From Brachyhypopomus gauderio (Eukaryota > Chordata > Actinopteri > Gymnotiformes > Hypopomidae), in the NCBI RefSeq assembly GCF_052324685.1, contig NC_135219.1, forward strand, positions 22,020,758 through 22,084,757: a stretch of 64,000 bases of DNA. The letters run 5' to 3'. A program made the position numbers and the translations under genes. Shown here in pieces: positions 1 to 12,640 of this stretch (position 1 is its first letter; each line of letters opens with the position of its first letter). The notes beneath the pieces were generated by a model that did not search any database, was not told the origin of the DNA, and worked only from the letters and a program-made list of their open reading frames with translations.

Positions 1-268
1 TTCAGTTTAAGGTGAAATACACAGAGAATGGCAATTCCATCATTCAAATAACTAAAGGCGAAATAAGTGCATCTCAGCATTTCAGGCAGTATTCCCCATA
101 CATTTGTATAATTTCATTCCTTTGCTATAGAAAAACACCCAAGCTCTTCAAAGGGTTATATAAATTGATTGAGCAAGAGCTTCTCTATTCCCATCCCACA
201 GCAATATGAATACCGAGCTCGGCACCAGAAATAGACCTTCTTTTTAGACGTATGATAGAGGGGGGAGC

Positions 269-340
269 GTGTGTGTGTGTGTGTGCGTGTGTGTGTGTCT
301 GTGTGTGAGGGGGTGGGGTGGGGTGGGGGGGCTGTATTCA
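269..340 (+). repeat. GT microsatellite followed by G-rich tract
   Basis: About 40 bp of (GT)n with a few interruptions, running directly into a G-rich GGGGTGGGGTGGGG stretch to about 330. Open frames across it come from the repeat. Confidence 0.9.
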
Positions 341-1672
341 AAACTGCCAGTCTCACTGAATTGATGGGCCCGAAGCATAGCACTTTTCTTAGGGGAAATC
401 ATTTGCATAATGGGAAAGTGGTTTGAGTTGAAGCCGAGCGCTCCTCCGGTGTGAGGACAATCGGTGGAGTGGAAGAGTGCGATCAGATAAAGGCCAGGCG
501 CTACGGGGAGGGGGGCAGAACCTCCAGCTGCAACACCTCCTCACTCTCTCACCTGCTCTTCTCATCAGCAAAACAATTTGGGAAGCAGTGAGCTGGAGTC
601 CTTTGGCCATGGGGTCTCATCAGTTTCAGATCCAGTGTGAACAGCTGAGAAAATGGCGTCGTTGCTTTGATAAAGAAATGCGTAAAACCATTTATGAACC
701 ACCCTCCTTACCCAGTGATTGCACATGAATTTTGTCTGATTGAGCACAAAAGCTTAAAGCCTCTCAGGTACACGGTGCTGATCATCCTCATCAGAATGAA
801 CATGCCTCACTAAAAAAGATTTGCAAGACGACCTATTGACAGGTAGTGTCGTTTTCTTGTTTAAATGCTATTTTTTAATCTTAAAAAATGGGGAGTATTG
901 TTCACACAAATATATGTACTCCTTAGTGCAGTCTTACCAACTCACTAGAAAGTGAGTTGTACTCTAAAGTACACCTTTGTACTCTAAAGGTGGTCATAGA
1001 CTTACATTCCTCGCACTTGTAGCGTATTTGCATATTAAGTTTAATGTAGTTACTGAATAATTTATAGTACTTACTGAATAATAGGCCTTAAGATTAAAAA
1101 CTGAATAAAAAGCACTGAGCTTCAGAGGTGAAGGAGTTATTCTTACAGTTTAGGTCCTGTTGAGGGAAAGGACACTTTTAAATGAACAAATTAAAATGAA
1201 TAAATATCCATTTTACATTTCCCACAAAGTGAATAGAAATTAACTTAGTGGATTGAGTCAGACGCGTTGAACAAAAATACAGAGATTATAATATTGATAA
1301 AATATCACAAAAAACAAAAAATATCACCACCACTGACAAATGGTCTATCAAAAGATATACATTTTGCTACAGAACAAGAGTGTAGTAGCAGTCATTCACA
1401 GTGGCTTTGAAATATATATTCATATATATTTTCTTAACAAAAGTACTGAAGTATTGGACAACTCAAACATCAATAGCATGAAGCATGATATAGTAATCCT
1501 TTGGATTGGGTTACAGATAGAGTTTTACAAGGTAATCAGTAACCTGTAACAGATAACAAAACACATTTCTAGAGTAGCCTTACCAAACCTGACTAAGGAT
1601 AATACATGAGGATAATTACAGGCTTATCCAATGACAAAAGCAGAGTTAAGCATAGATTTGTAAAATCTGGAA
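341..1672. other. Non-coding, nothing recognised
   Basis: Mostly AT-rich sequence with many in-frame stops. Two short frames at 477-728 and 565-747 look like chance. No repeat family or RNA gene recognised. Confidence 0.5.
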
Positions 1673-2194
1673 ATGATACATGTAGCTCAATACAGTAAAC
1701 ACAATATTCAGAAAGAACTGAAAAAATTCAAAGCCAGAGCGTTGTATATGGCAAGCTTGAATTGTGTTGATTCTAATGAAAACATAGATCTTCCCCACAA
1801 GACATTTCCCATTAAAGTTCTTAAACCCTTGAAAGCGTTCCCTCTCTTTAATAAACTGAAAGACAGTGATGCAGCTATTAGAGAACTCACCATTCATGTA
1901 GCATCACTAGTGCCAACCATTCAACGTGAGAGTCTCGGGAGACAGATTACTGTCAAAACCTGCCTCTGCAGAACACAGCAGGCAAGAGACTATGTAAAGA
2001 GTGTCAACAGGATGAAATATGCAACTGTAACCATTCCTTCACGTACAGCAGACATAATCATTGGTCCAATGGATGCAAAAGTGAAAAAAAAAACCTCAAA
2101 TAGCTCTTGGGAAACTGCCGGAGGACATCACCATGGGACCAGTCCTAACTTTCCCAGAAACAATGCCTCTTCGCAATATGGGGGTTTACCATAG
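1673..2194 (+). other. Unrecognised 173-codon open frame
   Basis: An uninterrupted frame in AT-rich DNA, longer than expected by chance at this composition. The translation is lysine- and serine-containing and shows no domain I know. Its last quarter (after a run of A at 2083-2092) is low-complexity, with Gly, His, Asn and Ser. There is no clear promoter, splice site or poly(A) signal. It may be a transposon-derived fragment, since repeats follow at 2.6 kb and beyond, or simple chance. I do not claim it as a gene. Confidence 0.15.
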
Positions 2195-2589
2195 GACAGA
2201 ATCACAGAAGACAGAATAAGCATAAAAATAGCTATTTCCTAGCAGGGAAACAACATAGTGACTTGCAAGAGTAGCCTTCCCTCCAAATACAAAAGTTTTG
2301 GTCAACTAATGGATGCTTAGTGTTGTGTCTACATGTATGTCAAGCATTTCAGTAGCACTATAAAGATGATGAGCTACTGGGTTTGAGAAACTATTACTGG
2401 CTTTACAACTGAAGAAATTCTGAAGGGCAAGTACTGATACTGTAAGTCTTAGAAGATCATCTTGAGTTTAAAGCAAGTTTTTTCAGCTCAAACCTCTTGA
2501 CAATGATGCTTATGTTGCAAAAATTGTTAAACCTCCTAAGCAAAACACAACTTGATTCATTTTGTATTGCCAGTTTGTTATTTGTAGGG

Positions 2590-2995
2590 ACTCCCCTTCT
2601 GTGCCTTGATTCCACTCAAGGTTTCTTCCTCTTGCTGTCACCACCAACACGCTGTACAGACGTGTCAACATGGTGAGACTCACCACATGGTTGTATATTT
2701 GTTTTCTTTCTATCAGCATGTCTCCATGTGCTTTGTGTTGACATGCCTTCCCCTAGAATTCAGTAGCTTCTGGATGGACGTACATGTTTTGGGTTATTGT
2801 CTTTTGCTTTTGCTGTCATGAAACATTTGTTTGTTTATGCATATCTCGACTTGCACTTGTATTGTCTAGTATTGTCACAATAGATGTTTTCTGTAAAGCT
2901 GTTTTGGGAAATGTGGTGTAAAAAATGCTCCAAAAGCTGGTTTGAATTGAATTGCACTGTGCATTGAATTTAACTGTTTTGAACTGAGTTGAAAG
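2590..2995 (+). repeat. Degenerate common teleost interspersed repeat
   Basis: It begins with words typical of a very common fish repeat (CTCAAGGTTTCTTCCTCTTGC at 2616-2636) and ends with CTGTAAAGCTG...AAATGCTCC and a tail of GAATTGAATTG type at 2943-2990. I recognise the pattern as a dispersed fish element but cannot name its family. The interior is decayed. Its short open frames are repeat shadows. Confidence 0.55.
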
Positions 2996-4055
2996 AGATG
3001 AAAGACTTTTATCTGAGTTATATGGAAAGATATAAACAAAATGGCCATGGAGAGTGCTCCACTTATTCAGAATCTTGACCCAAACTTAAGTGCACCAAAA
3101 TACAAAGGAGAAATTGTGGGATCCACCAGTAATCCTTACACACTTAGCAAAGGAACAGCAGCTATTGTAAAAAAAAAAAAAAAAGCAAAGAGAGTAGTGT
3201 GAAGCTTTTGCTAGAAGGATTTATATTGAAAATCTAAAGATGGATATTAAACTGTCTGACAGTGTCCCTGTAACCAAAGGGTGCAATGCCATTCTGCATC
3301 CAATTTACAAACAGTTGAAAAGACATCTCTGATTTACAGAGCAAAGAATTTGTGTTAAAAAAAAATGTAGGCCTTCATATGTATCCCCAGTGGTGTGTGA
3401 AAAGACAGAAATCTAAAATTACATGTGTATTACAATGAGTTAAATAAAAAGATAATCTCAGATTGGCCTTCCAGTGTAATTTATTGTTCACAGTTTAAGG
3501 TCAAAGAAAAACTTCTGATCAAAGTAGTATTCGTGAATTTAAAAAATACACTGCTTTAACCACTCCACTGGATTCTGTTTGTCTTGACAAAGATGCCTAC
3601 GGCGTTTTGGCTCAGCAGGGTTGAATACTTGTAGGGTAGGAGATATAAAGTCTGTGTTCAATCAGTGATGGTGTTTTGGGGTACAATAAAGTATTCACGC
3701 AGCAGGTGAAAGATGTGAGTGTTAAAACACCAGTGTGGCATCAAACTGCCACCTGATAAATGTGACTTGTTTTACAGATGAAGGGAAAGGTCATGTCAAC
3801 AGGGGGCTAAAATGAATAATTAAGGAGCTAAGAAGAAAATACCAACAAATGTTGGGGAACCGAATAAACTATTTCAGAGGTATTGTTGATCCTTTATAGG
3901 GTTTCCTATATACTTTTACACCTATATAGGGTATAAACCTATACAGGGTATCTTCTCATCATGCAATATTTTTATATAAGCTATAGATTAACATTGGACA
4001 CCAAATGCTTAAATCCCCTAAGACCAAAATAATTAGACAAGCACCACCATACAGT
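2996..4055. other. Non-coding, nothing recognised
   Basis: AT-rich DNA with an A-tract at 3170-3184 and no sustained frame. It could contain decayed retroelement interior, given the repeats on both sides, but I see no motif. Confidence 0.4.
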
Positions 4056-4060
4056 CAAAT

Positions 4061-4404
4061 TGTCACGTTACGGTCCCCGAACCCTACCTTTGGGGCGTGT
4101 GTTAACGTCGTCTGCGTCTACTCGTCTGCGTCAGTGTATCTCCGTGGGTGCGGGTGTGTCTTGTCATTATCCGTCTCACCTGTGGCTCGTCTCGTCATCA
4201 CGTGGGGTTGATGTGGTCTGTCTATTTAATGTGCGTTCGCGCAGTGTCTTGTGCTCGTCGTTGTCTATGTTCTGCACGTCGTGTGTGTGCGCGCGCGCTG
4301 AATGTTTCTCGTGCGCTATTGCGCAATCTTTATGTTAAATAAAAGTAACCGTGAGTCAACCAGCGGATCCGTGTCTCTTCCGTCTGCCGCCGGCCACCGT
4401 TACA
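4061..4404 (+). mobile_element. Solo LTR, family A, with perfect 5-bp target duplication
   Basis: The 344-bp unit begins TGTCACGTTACGG and ends CCACCGTTACA, flanked by CAAAT on both sides (4056-4060 and 4405-4409). TG...CA ends with a 5-bp duplication are diagnostic of an LTR retrotransposon, and the lack of an interior marks a solo LTR. AAATAAAAG near 4335 is the probable poly(A) signal. The related copy at 63001-63319 shares the left half closely (CTATTTAATGTGCGTTCGCG block) but differs in the last third. Confidence 0.88.
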
Positions 4405-4409
4405 CAAAT

Positions 4410-4994
4410 ACTGTAGACATATACCAGAGGGCACCAGAACATTGTGGTGGTGTTGTTCTGACCACACTATTTACACCATGTTTAAAAGTTCATGCATCTT
4501 ATACATTGACACACCAGAAGAAAGACTAGGATGGCACTGTATCAGAGACAGGAAGGAAAACTGAAAGTTCAGTGAAACCTGAACTTCTAACTCTTAAGTG
4601 ATTGTTAACAAAGAGAGTCAGAGATTATTTGATTAATAATTAATGAAAGAGAGTTAGTAGTGATAATAGTCCCGTTTGAATTTAACTGGATTCAGTTACT
4701 TGTGTAATCACAACTTGAACTGAACTAAATTGAATGGATCAGTTCATTGCTGAGTGTCTGAGGTAGCAGACTTTAATATAATCCTGAAACGCAATCCTGA
4801 AAAGATCAAGATGCAGATGCAGACGTCTTGTAACATGCCCCACTGAACATGGTATGATTATGAATATTATATGATTACGTGTACACAGCTAAACTTATCT
4901 GACATGACTGGAGTAGTAGTAAATGCAACTGAATATGACTAAATATGATGTTGATTGGATTTCAGTCATTTCTTTGAAACTTTGAAAATCTTCA
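4410..4994. other. Non-coding, nothing recognised
   Basis: AT-rich sequence directly after the solo LTR, without a frame over 60 codons or a recognisable motif. Confidence 0.4.
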
Positions 4995-5900
4995 TTGAAC
5001 TTACTAATGAAGACAACGAACAGGACTGAAGGTTTTCCTGCAAGAACCCAAGCGTATGAGATCCATATGCAGTCTAAAATTTCTCTTTTGGGTGTTGAGT
5101 GGGTATGGAACCTTAGTAGAAATATGTTTTATTGGCCAGGAATGCCAAGAGAACATTTCATAACTGAATTCTGCACACTCACAAAGAAAATAAATCTACA
5201 GTAGAGAGTAGCTGCCTGCCTCTGCCCTTCTTGAAATGACATCAGACATCAGATTTTTTTCTGGAGTGAGGGGTATGAATATGGTTTTGTGATTTTTCAC
5301 AATGCTTTGGGTTTCTTGCTAAAATAAATGCACATTGTTATCCAAGCTGAAAATGGTGGATGAGAAACAAAATCAACCATGCTTTCAACTGCCCCAAAAC
5401 CAAAGCCCATCCACCAATCTACCAATCAATCTTATCTTTGGATTACATTATGAAGGAGAAAGACAGTCATCAAGATTTTGCTCTAAAAGGCCAGCTGCAG
5501 ATTAAGTTGAATGATACCGCATCTAGACAAGCACAACAAAAGGTAAATGAATTTTATGATCACAAACATTGGGTGCATTCCACATGACATTATGCTTGTA
5601 TGGAACATGACAGAGCATGGGGGGTATGAGTTGTTCAAGTCAGAGGTATATCTCCATTAAAGTAGATTAATGACATATAATTTGCCACTTGAGGAGCAAA
5701 ATCCCAAATCTACACATAAAACCAATCACTGGATGGTAAGGACAGAAACAGAGCCAGATGAGCCCCAGCTGGGAAAGAGTTTGAATGGTCAGACAGCTCA
5801 CATGAAGAGGAGTAAGGCCGGGTTCATAGACACTGCAGTCAACAGCAGCCTACATTCACTGATTTCACTGGCAAAGAAGACCAGCACAAGCTTGATCTAG
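4995..5900 (+). pseudogene. Possible decayed LTR-retrotransposon pol (integrase) remnant
   Basis: The frame at 4995-5204 translates to a segment with SRNMFYWPGMPREHF...FCTL, which resembles the zinc-binding N-terminal region of Ty3/gypsy-type integrases (pattern: arginine-rich, YWPGM, then a Cys). Further frames at 5360-5587 and 5670-5900 follow on the same strand with stops between them. Only the first segment carries a motif I can point to; the rest is inferred by position. No intact gene remains. Confidence 0.3.
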
Positions 5901-6830
5901 AAATGGTGGAGTTCAGGCCAAGGAATGCAGCACTGGATCCTGTAGAAGAAAGGACGACTACTAAGATGGCATATCTGCCAGAGACTGCAGACTGTGGAGC
6001 TCATCTTTGCCAAGATAGCCCACACTGAAATGAGAGTGTGGAGGTCACAAAGTGAAAGACCATCTAAAGAGGCATGCACATACAATACCTTGGTTTTCCT
6101 GAGCTGTCATTATTGAACAGCAGTGCAGTCTGGTGTACATAAATACACTGGGACCTGTAAATAAGCAATGGCTTGCTCCATATGGTTAGGGGCCTCAAAT
6201 AAGTAGTTTGTCCCCTTGGCTGTTATGCCAATGACAGTCGTGGACTGTGGATTTTCAAATGACTGATTCTGAACTACTGGTATACTCCTTTACTGACAAA
6301 GTAATGGAGTATGTTTCCACTAAACACAGCTAAGGAACAGCATGAGACAAAAATGAACTCACATAGGGCTTGATATCACAGAGATGGGAGTAAACATGTT
6401 AGTTACCTTTCCAATGGGAAGAATATTAAAAAAGTACTTGTTGATCTATATAATTCAAAAGTTAATACTGTTCAATAAAGTGAATTATACAGACTGTGAA
6501 TTTAAATGGTTCTGACGTCCAAAGCATTTGGCACCATCAATGATTATATTCAGAATAAATGCACAGTGTGTGGAGTTCTTGAAACTTTTTTTTTTTGTTT
6601 TTTGCTGTGATGCAGAAATTTGTGTCATTGTCAAATTTACAGCATCAGCAACAATCAAGTCATGTATTTCTGTTTGCTACCAGAGATGACACAGCTCAAG
6701 GAATCAAAGCAGCAAAGTTATGAAATGGCGATGTAGTCAAGGAACAAATGCTTTCATAAAATAAGACAACTTTAGTCATGATTCATGATGCTACCAGGAT
6801 CAAGTGATAATATAAATATTGTCTGGTAGA
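5901..6830. other. Non-coding, nothing recognised
   Basis: No sustained frame. A T-tract lies at 6587-6602. It may be decayed LTR-element interior between the pol-like remnant and the LTR-like end at about 7061. Confidence 0.35.
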
Positions 6831-7061
6831 TGTAAAAGCCAATTTCTTCAAAATAATGTTCCGCCCCTCTACCCATTTAGGTTTAATATATTACTATTGT
6901 GCTCTCATCAGTGAACAATTCCCAGCACTGGAATTCCCAGTGCCTGTCCTGGTGTACCTGTACTGTACCTACTCTCTTTGTAATGATCTATCTTCATTAA
7001 AACCTTGAGGATTCTGTTCACCTCTGCTCAGTTCTCTACTCTGTTCTGTGCATGATGGTTA
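6831..7061 (+). mobile_element. LTR-like 3' end, uncertain
   Basis: The stretch ends CATGATGGTTACA after a CATTAAAACC poly(A)-like word and a CT-rich tail, the layout of an R-U5 end. A possible start TGTAAAAG at 6831 is flanked by GTAGA against TTAGA on the right (4 of 5 match). It could be the 3' LTR of the decayed element starting near 5 kb. Confidence 0.25.
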
Positions 7062-7738
7062 CATTAGAAATCTATGTGGAAACCAAAGTGGATTGAATAC
7101 AATGTCAGTTACCCAAAATACTGCTTTTGAAATATAGTTCCATATTATTGCAGTGGCTACCAACATTAGTATTCAAATGCATGAGTAGATTTTGGTTTAA
7201 ATGGTCTTAACTAAATTAATTAATTATTAATATTGTCATTATCTTTTTGAATTGCTTTATGCAAATTAATTTTGAGAGATTTTGGACACCCAAACCAATT
7301 TAATTTAATTTGTAGATATACCCTGTTAGGTTTAAGTATTAATCAAAAAGTAATGCAACAAAAAGCCCTATACAACGGTGCTCCAACATTGCTGCTTGTA
7401 TGCATAGTATCTACAGTATATACAAATTCATCTATATACAAATACACATCAGTGCATGTGGATCACAAGGATAACCAGAAGTTTCGTCCCATATCCCGGT
7501 AAGAGTTTAGAGTTTTAGTGCTATCTCCACTACAGGAGCATCAGAGGTGAAGCACACTAGTGATTCCTGCACCATCTGCATAATAGGATCTTTCTCTTCG
7601 CATTCCTTTGAAGTCAAAGAGGCAGATCAGAAAAGTAAAGACAGCCACTTAGGATGTGCCTTAGATACAAATGAGCGGCATCACTGGGCTGGAAATCCCA
7701 GGCATATCAATGTCGTGCCACATGCTCTGGTGACCGTC
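7062..7738. other. Non-coding, nothing recognised
   Basis: AT-rich DNA with TTAATTAATTATTAAT at 7216-7231. No gene seen. Confidence 0.4.
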
Positions 7739-7800
7739 CCAATCACTCTCCTTTTACCACCGATAGACGGAGAGTATAAAGGAAAGAGACGTGACGTGTG
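7739..7800 (+). promoter_or_regulatory. Promoter-like CCAAT/TATA/CRE block
   Basis: CCAAT at 7739-7743, TATAAA at 7775-7780 and TGACGTG at 7792-7798 occur in order within 60 bp, in a stretch more CpG-rich than its surroundings. No open frame of note follows, so any product would be non-coding or the block is chance or repeat-derived. Confidence 0.3.
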
Positions 7801-7927
7801 ACTGAAGTCGGACGCGTTTCCCTTCGCACATTAGCTGTCAAATCATGCTAACGGCATCTCGCCCGTACTCAATCATGCAAACTCATGAAACATGACAGCT
7901 GAAATAAGGTGTCTGCGCTGCCAGGTT

Positions 7928-8012
7928 AAAACATTTAAGTACAATTGTGATAGTGGGGCCCACCCCCGCTGTTGGGGTGGGCCCCACTACCACAGTTGTA
8001 TTCTAACGTTTT
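7928..8012. repeat. 85-bp hairpin-forming inverted repeat
   Basis: The two arms are about 39 nt (7928-7967 and 7974-8012). The inner 26 nt, containing TAGTGGGGCCCACCCC, differ at two positions only, and the outer part matches less well. The loop is about 6 nt. The arms could fold as RNA into a long stem. It could be a tiny MITE core or a small-RNA precursor; the tight loop and high symmetry favour a transposon palindrome. Confidence 0.7.
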
Positions 8013-11000
8013 AAACTCTAATGGTGGGATCCCGTCTCTCATGGTGCTGAATCTCTATGTCCCCATGACTGTAGTGGGGACAGTCAGCGGACTTATGGAA
8101 GTGGCGTTATGGTTCTGGCAGCTCCTGATCACTCCCAGCTGCTGTGACTCACCTCTCCGGTAGAATGGCCACAGAAGTCCCATTCCAGCAGTAGAGAGGT
8201 GAGTGGAACTGGAGTTTCACTCTTCTCGTTTTTTCTTACCACAGACACTGCAGAATCAATGGATCTGCCACAGCCTGTGAACCACCCAGAATGCATCTAA
8301 AAAAATCTTCTTTTCACCTGCTGACTACTTGTTAAAATAAAGTGCTCCTTCTGGGTTTGCTCCAGTATGTCTCTTGTGGTAGTGTTCTGTTCTCGTTCAA
8401 CACACATTCTCATACAACACAGGGCATACGGTTCACGATGAGTGTACTTTTGTAACTGCTTTATGCATTGTGAAAGTGTAACTCTAGTTACAAGAACTGT
8501 ACTTACAACCATTGAGAACTATTTTCATAACCTACAATTACATTTTAACTGAATTTTGGCCATAACATATAATATATTTCAAACAATACTTACAGGTGTA
8601 TAATGCATTTAAACATGATCCCAAAACATTAGCTTGTGCTGTTTTGTGACACCTGCTCTCATAAAGTTTTCCTAAGTGTATGATGCAACATTCAGTGTCA
8701 TGGTTTAATATAATTCATACTCAGGGTGGGCTGTCAGGACATCTCATGCCATCTCACGTCTTGTCCTGCGTGAGACGTTCTAAATCGCACTCATAATCCG
8801 CATTTTTGAGTCGGATTTGAATATTTTACAGAATGATGGAATTTAGCCTCCATGCAAATTGATTTGGTTTTCAAATTTCACCATGGGATCTTGTCTCTAA
8901 GCTTTTGACGTGACTGGCGGCTGGAAAAGATTTCAGGCTCTGACTCTGTACAACCTGTCCCTGTGTCATCCCACTCTCAACACCACACATTGTGCTGCCC
9001 TATCCACACATCTGCAGCTCACACCATAAATCCCATACATGCAGAGGGAAATATTACCCAGTGGTGTGAAGCATCAGGAAACGGTTGGTAGGCTATCAGG
9101 TGGGGGTGATATTGTATTTTTTTGTTGTTGTTAAGAATCTCTGTTGAATTTCTGTTGATCATTAGTAAAGGATTTTGCAAGTTCAAGGGTTATTCAAATA
9201 TACCCATATCAACGCAGCAGAACCTTAAGAGCAGCTATTATGATATTCCATTCCAAAATGTATCTTAACCAATTCAGTTTATTTATTCAGCTTATTTATT
9301 TAAATTTCTGGTAATTAACATGCATATTTATGCATATTTGTACTTATTTTGCATGCTCACCAGGTATGCATACCCTCACCTCCTTATTTCTCTGAACTCG
9401 AAGTAAACCAAAATGCAATGGTCTCAATCACCCACTGTGTTCGGTATACAGCTGGTCAGAGAAATATCTTCCCACAGTGGTATAAATATTCAAAGTAATT
9501 TTATGCTTTGTGCTTATTTCAGCGATACAGTCTAAATCGGTTATTTCAGTGACATGTCAGCATCTATCCTTAATTTGAGTTTATTCAGTATTGTTGATGG
9601 TATATAGCTTCCATTTCAACAGTTGGCATGCAGATGGATCAAATAAGTACAACGCTGGGTGTCTGAGAAACACAGCAATACATGTGCAAAAGCCCTCTCA
9701 GAAGGGTGCCAGAGAATTACAAACAGAAGATTTACTGTTTTTTCTTCCCATCTGTTCAAAGGAAGAGACAAACCAAACCCAGACTCTTTTATATGGAAAA
9801 TAGGACCCATATTGCTACCTGAAATGACAGATTCATTGACAGAAGCGGAATATCCATTCAGATGAACGATTTTGACATTTTATTAATAGAGAAGCTGTCA
9901 AGGTGGGGATATAAACTTCTATATTCAATAATACTTACATTACAAAGGTGATTACATGCTGAACCAGAAAATGACACAATAACTGGCAGAACGGACACAG
10001 CAGAATATTGCTGCTCTCTACACGGCCTTGTTGGTGTGTGATAGGGAACGCGGGCTGCTGTTTAATGTTTTCAGCGAATGCTCTCATGCGGAGTACTACA
10101 CCCCCCACCCCCCAACCTACCCCCCCCCTCCCCATCCACATGCTATTTATAGATTTCACACTTTATGGCACTGAGACTGGACATTGTGCAAGAATATGTG
10201 GTTCTGCCCTGTGACCACTGAGTCTGACCCGTATAAAGCACAGAAATCATGCTCCATTGAATTGCGAGGCCAGAGGCAGACAAATGCGCTGGTAAATGGA
10301 GTGTGGAAATGGACAACAAACGAAGAATGAAGGAGGGAGATAGGGTTGAGAACTGCTCTGTCCTCGTGGTGAACCGAGTTTAACGCCACGCTTGTTTAAT
10401 ATCAGAGAAGGATCGTGCATGAATGAGATCGATTAGGTTGCCTATACAAAGTGACCATGGGCAGTGGATCATCAGTTATTTGCTATCTTGAAACTATAGA
10501 GCGTTTAAGGAGATATTTGTACTGTAAGTACCATTAATCAGAAATTACGTTTGAGCTTATTTGCTTGCTGCTATCTGATTGCTGAACTTATCTGATTTCA
10601 CTATTGGCCAGATATTTGGGAGTTGGTTCATTCTTTGCACATCATTACCACTGACTAACTAACTGCGGAGGATTTGGTAATGTGAACACTTTTTCCAGCA
10701 TAGTTTTTGGAGTCCTTCTATTTGATTTTAATTTATTTGGAAATTAATAATTTACTTTCTTTGCTTTTAATTAATAAACCACATGCAATGCTGAAAAAGG
10801 CCTCGTTCACAGTGCTGTGACCTGTACTCCGAGAGCCGAACAGAGACAATTACCCCATGAAAACAGGGCCTATTTCCTGTAATTTCCTGTGAATGTCCAT
10901 AAAGAACCTGGCCCTTATTCACAGAGTGAAGCCAGGTGCTGGCCTCAGCTTTTGTGTATATCTAGCCCCAGGTGCAGTGCGTTCAGCTGCTAGACAAGAC

Positions 11001-11404
11001 CTGCTATATACTTTGATTCCCATGCATTATTATGTTCTGTCCTGTGAACGCTCAGTGCATGTCTCACTGAACTGAGAACATGATAACTGTCACTTCTGCT
11101 GAATTACCTCTGGAGATTATTCAGTATTGTGGAAATAAACACATTCAGCTCATTTCTCACCAATTTTGGTTTTGTGCTGCTTACAGCCAGAAAGCAGTAT
11201 AAATACAAACATGGTGAATTATTTGTTAATATGCAATATTACCAATTACAATAACATATAAAAAAATTTAAAATTGGTGTTATAAAAGATAACTACTGGC
11301 AGTGTTGGTTTAAAATAGGTTAGATTTTAGGCCTGAGTACTAAAACTCATATTTAGATGTGATTTTACATAATTGAAATCTGTTTAAAATGTATTCAAAT
11401 TGAA
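8013..11404. other. Non-coding, mostly unrecognised
   Basis: No gene recognised on either strand. A C-rich run lies at 10100-10135 (CCCCCCACCCCCC type). GTGAGT (8199) and a pyrimidine tract with ACAG (8244) look like splice sites but would enclose only 46 bp, too short for a vertebrate intron. The 60-70 codon frames have no recognisable content. Confidence 0.45.
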
Positions 11405-11668
11405 TTGCTAGACCACCGAGTTAGTCCTAGTCGTGTGTGTGTCATTATGTATGCTGCTTTTATTTCCATACCAGTGTCTCCAATTCCAACCAGATTTTGG
11501 TCACCCCTGTTTGTGCCAGTACAGACTCCATCCCACTTCTTGAGCGTGCCAAGCCGTCCTATAAGAAGCCCTATAAGAGGAAGAGGATGAAGAGCAATCT
11601 TGTGGTCCTCTGTTCTTATACATGAAAAGCTTTGCTGCCTTGTGTATGATAGCCCTATGTTGTTTGCC

Positions 11669-11772
11669 CTGAGCTCTGAGCCCTGAGTTCGGAATCCTGA
11701 GTCGTGAGTCGTGAGTTCTGAATCCTGAGTTCTGAGTCCTGAGCGTGTTGACCTGAGTCCTGAGTTCTGACC
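11669..11772 (+). repeat. Heptamer tandem repeat (CTGAGTC-like), 15 units
   Basis: Consecutive 7-bp units such as CTGAGCT, CTGAGTT, CTGAATC, GTGAGTC and CTGAGTC run without gaps for about 104 bp; one unit is TGTTGAC. The unit length is not a multiple of three, so all frames read through it, which explains overlapping open frames here. The surrounding 11.4-12.0 kb resembles a dispersed repeat but I could not set its borders. Confidence 0.85.
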
Positions 11773-12640
11773 ATGTTTGACCCTTTTTCTGCATTACTGC
11801 TTTGTGCTCTTGCCTTGTCCTTGTCTATCAGCTGGTGTACATTTGTAAATAGCCTATGTCTTTGGCATAACTGGTAGAAGGGACTGGATTCCATTTATTT
11901 TGGCCACTTCCGAAGGCATGCCAGTCTTTCCTCGTGTCGTAATTTACCATTTGCACCACCATTATTCTGCTCCCTCAGTGCCTACACGGGGTTGTAACAG
12001 TGGCCAGTCAAGCATTACATTATTGCAAATGTTTGTGTTAGGCCTCATGCACGAGGAGTTCAGCGTTAACATCTGTTCATGGTGCGCAGTTTCTTATTCT
12101 AGCCTGCTAGACCAGCTGTTCTCTCCTCTCCTCTCACCTTTACTCTTTTCTTACCCCCCCCCCCCCCCCCCCCCCCAGGTAGAGCCCCAGGTCGAGATGC
12201 TCTCCTGCACTCTTTGTGACCCACTTAGAAAAGAATAGAAATCAGCATATGATTTGTATTTTTAAAAATTACAGTTTTTGCGTCTTACACTGTTTTGCAT
12301 GATTCTGCTTAAATAAAATAACATCAGTAATTCTAGGGTTATTGCTACCATAATCTTTTTTGGAAATCTACATGGATGCCAAACATGTATATTCACAAGA
12401 CGTCAGCTTGTGTCTATCTACGAGTGCCATTGCACTGGAACATATAATATTACTGAGGGATTGTTGATTACTGTTGATTGTTATGGTGTTCACTATATGT
12501 ACTATTTAGTTAAAGCGTAATAAGGTCTGTCTTATGTCCTTGATCCAAGGGTAATGACAATATTGAGCATTGTGAGTGGACTGGGTATAGATTTGCACTC
12601 AAGCCCTCTCTCAGGTACAGTGAGTTCCTTTTCCTCTTAT
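11773..12640. other. Non-coding, includes 23-bp C homopolymer
   Basis: No gene recognised. A pure C tract of 23 bases occupies 12154-12176, preceded by a CT-rich tract and followed by AGGTAG, so it mimics a splice acceptor. The 112-codon frame crossing it depends on the C run. Confidence 0.5.

Noticed and set aside
7972..8163. 63-codon frame with a hydrophobic stretch after the hairpin
   Set aside because: It starts in the hairpin arm, has no family match that I know, and the nearby donor/acceptor pair would enclose only 46 bp.
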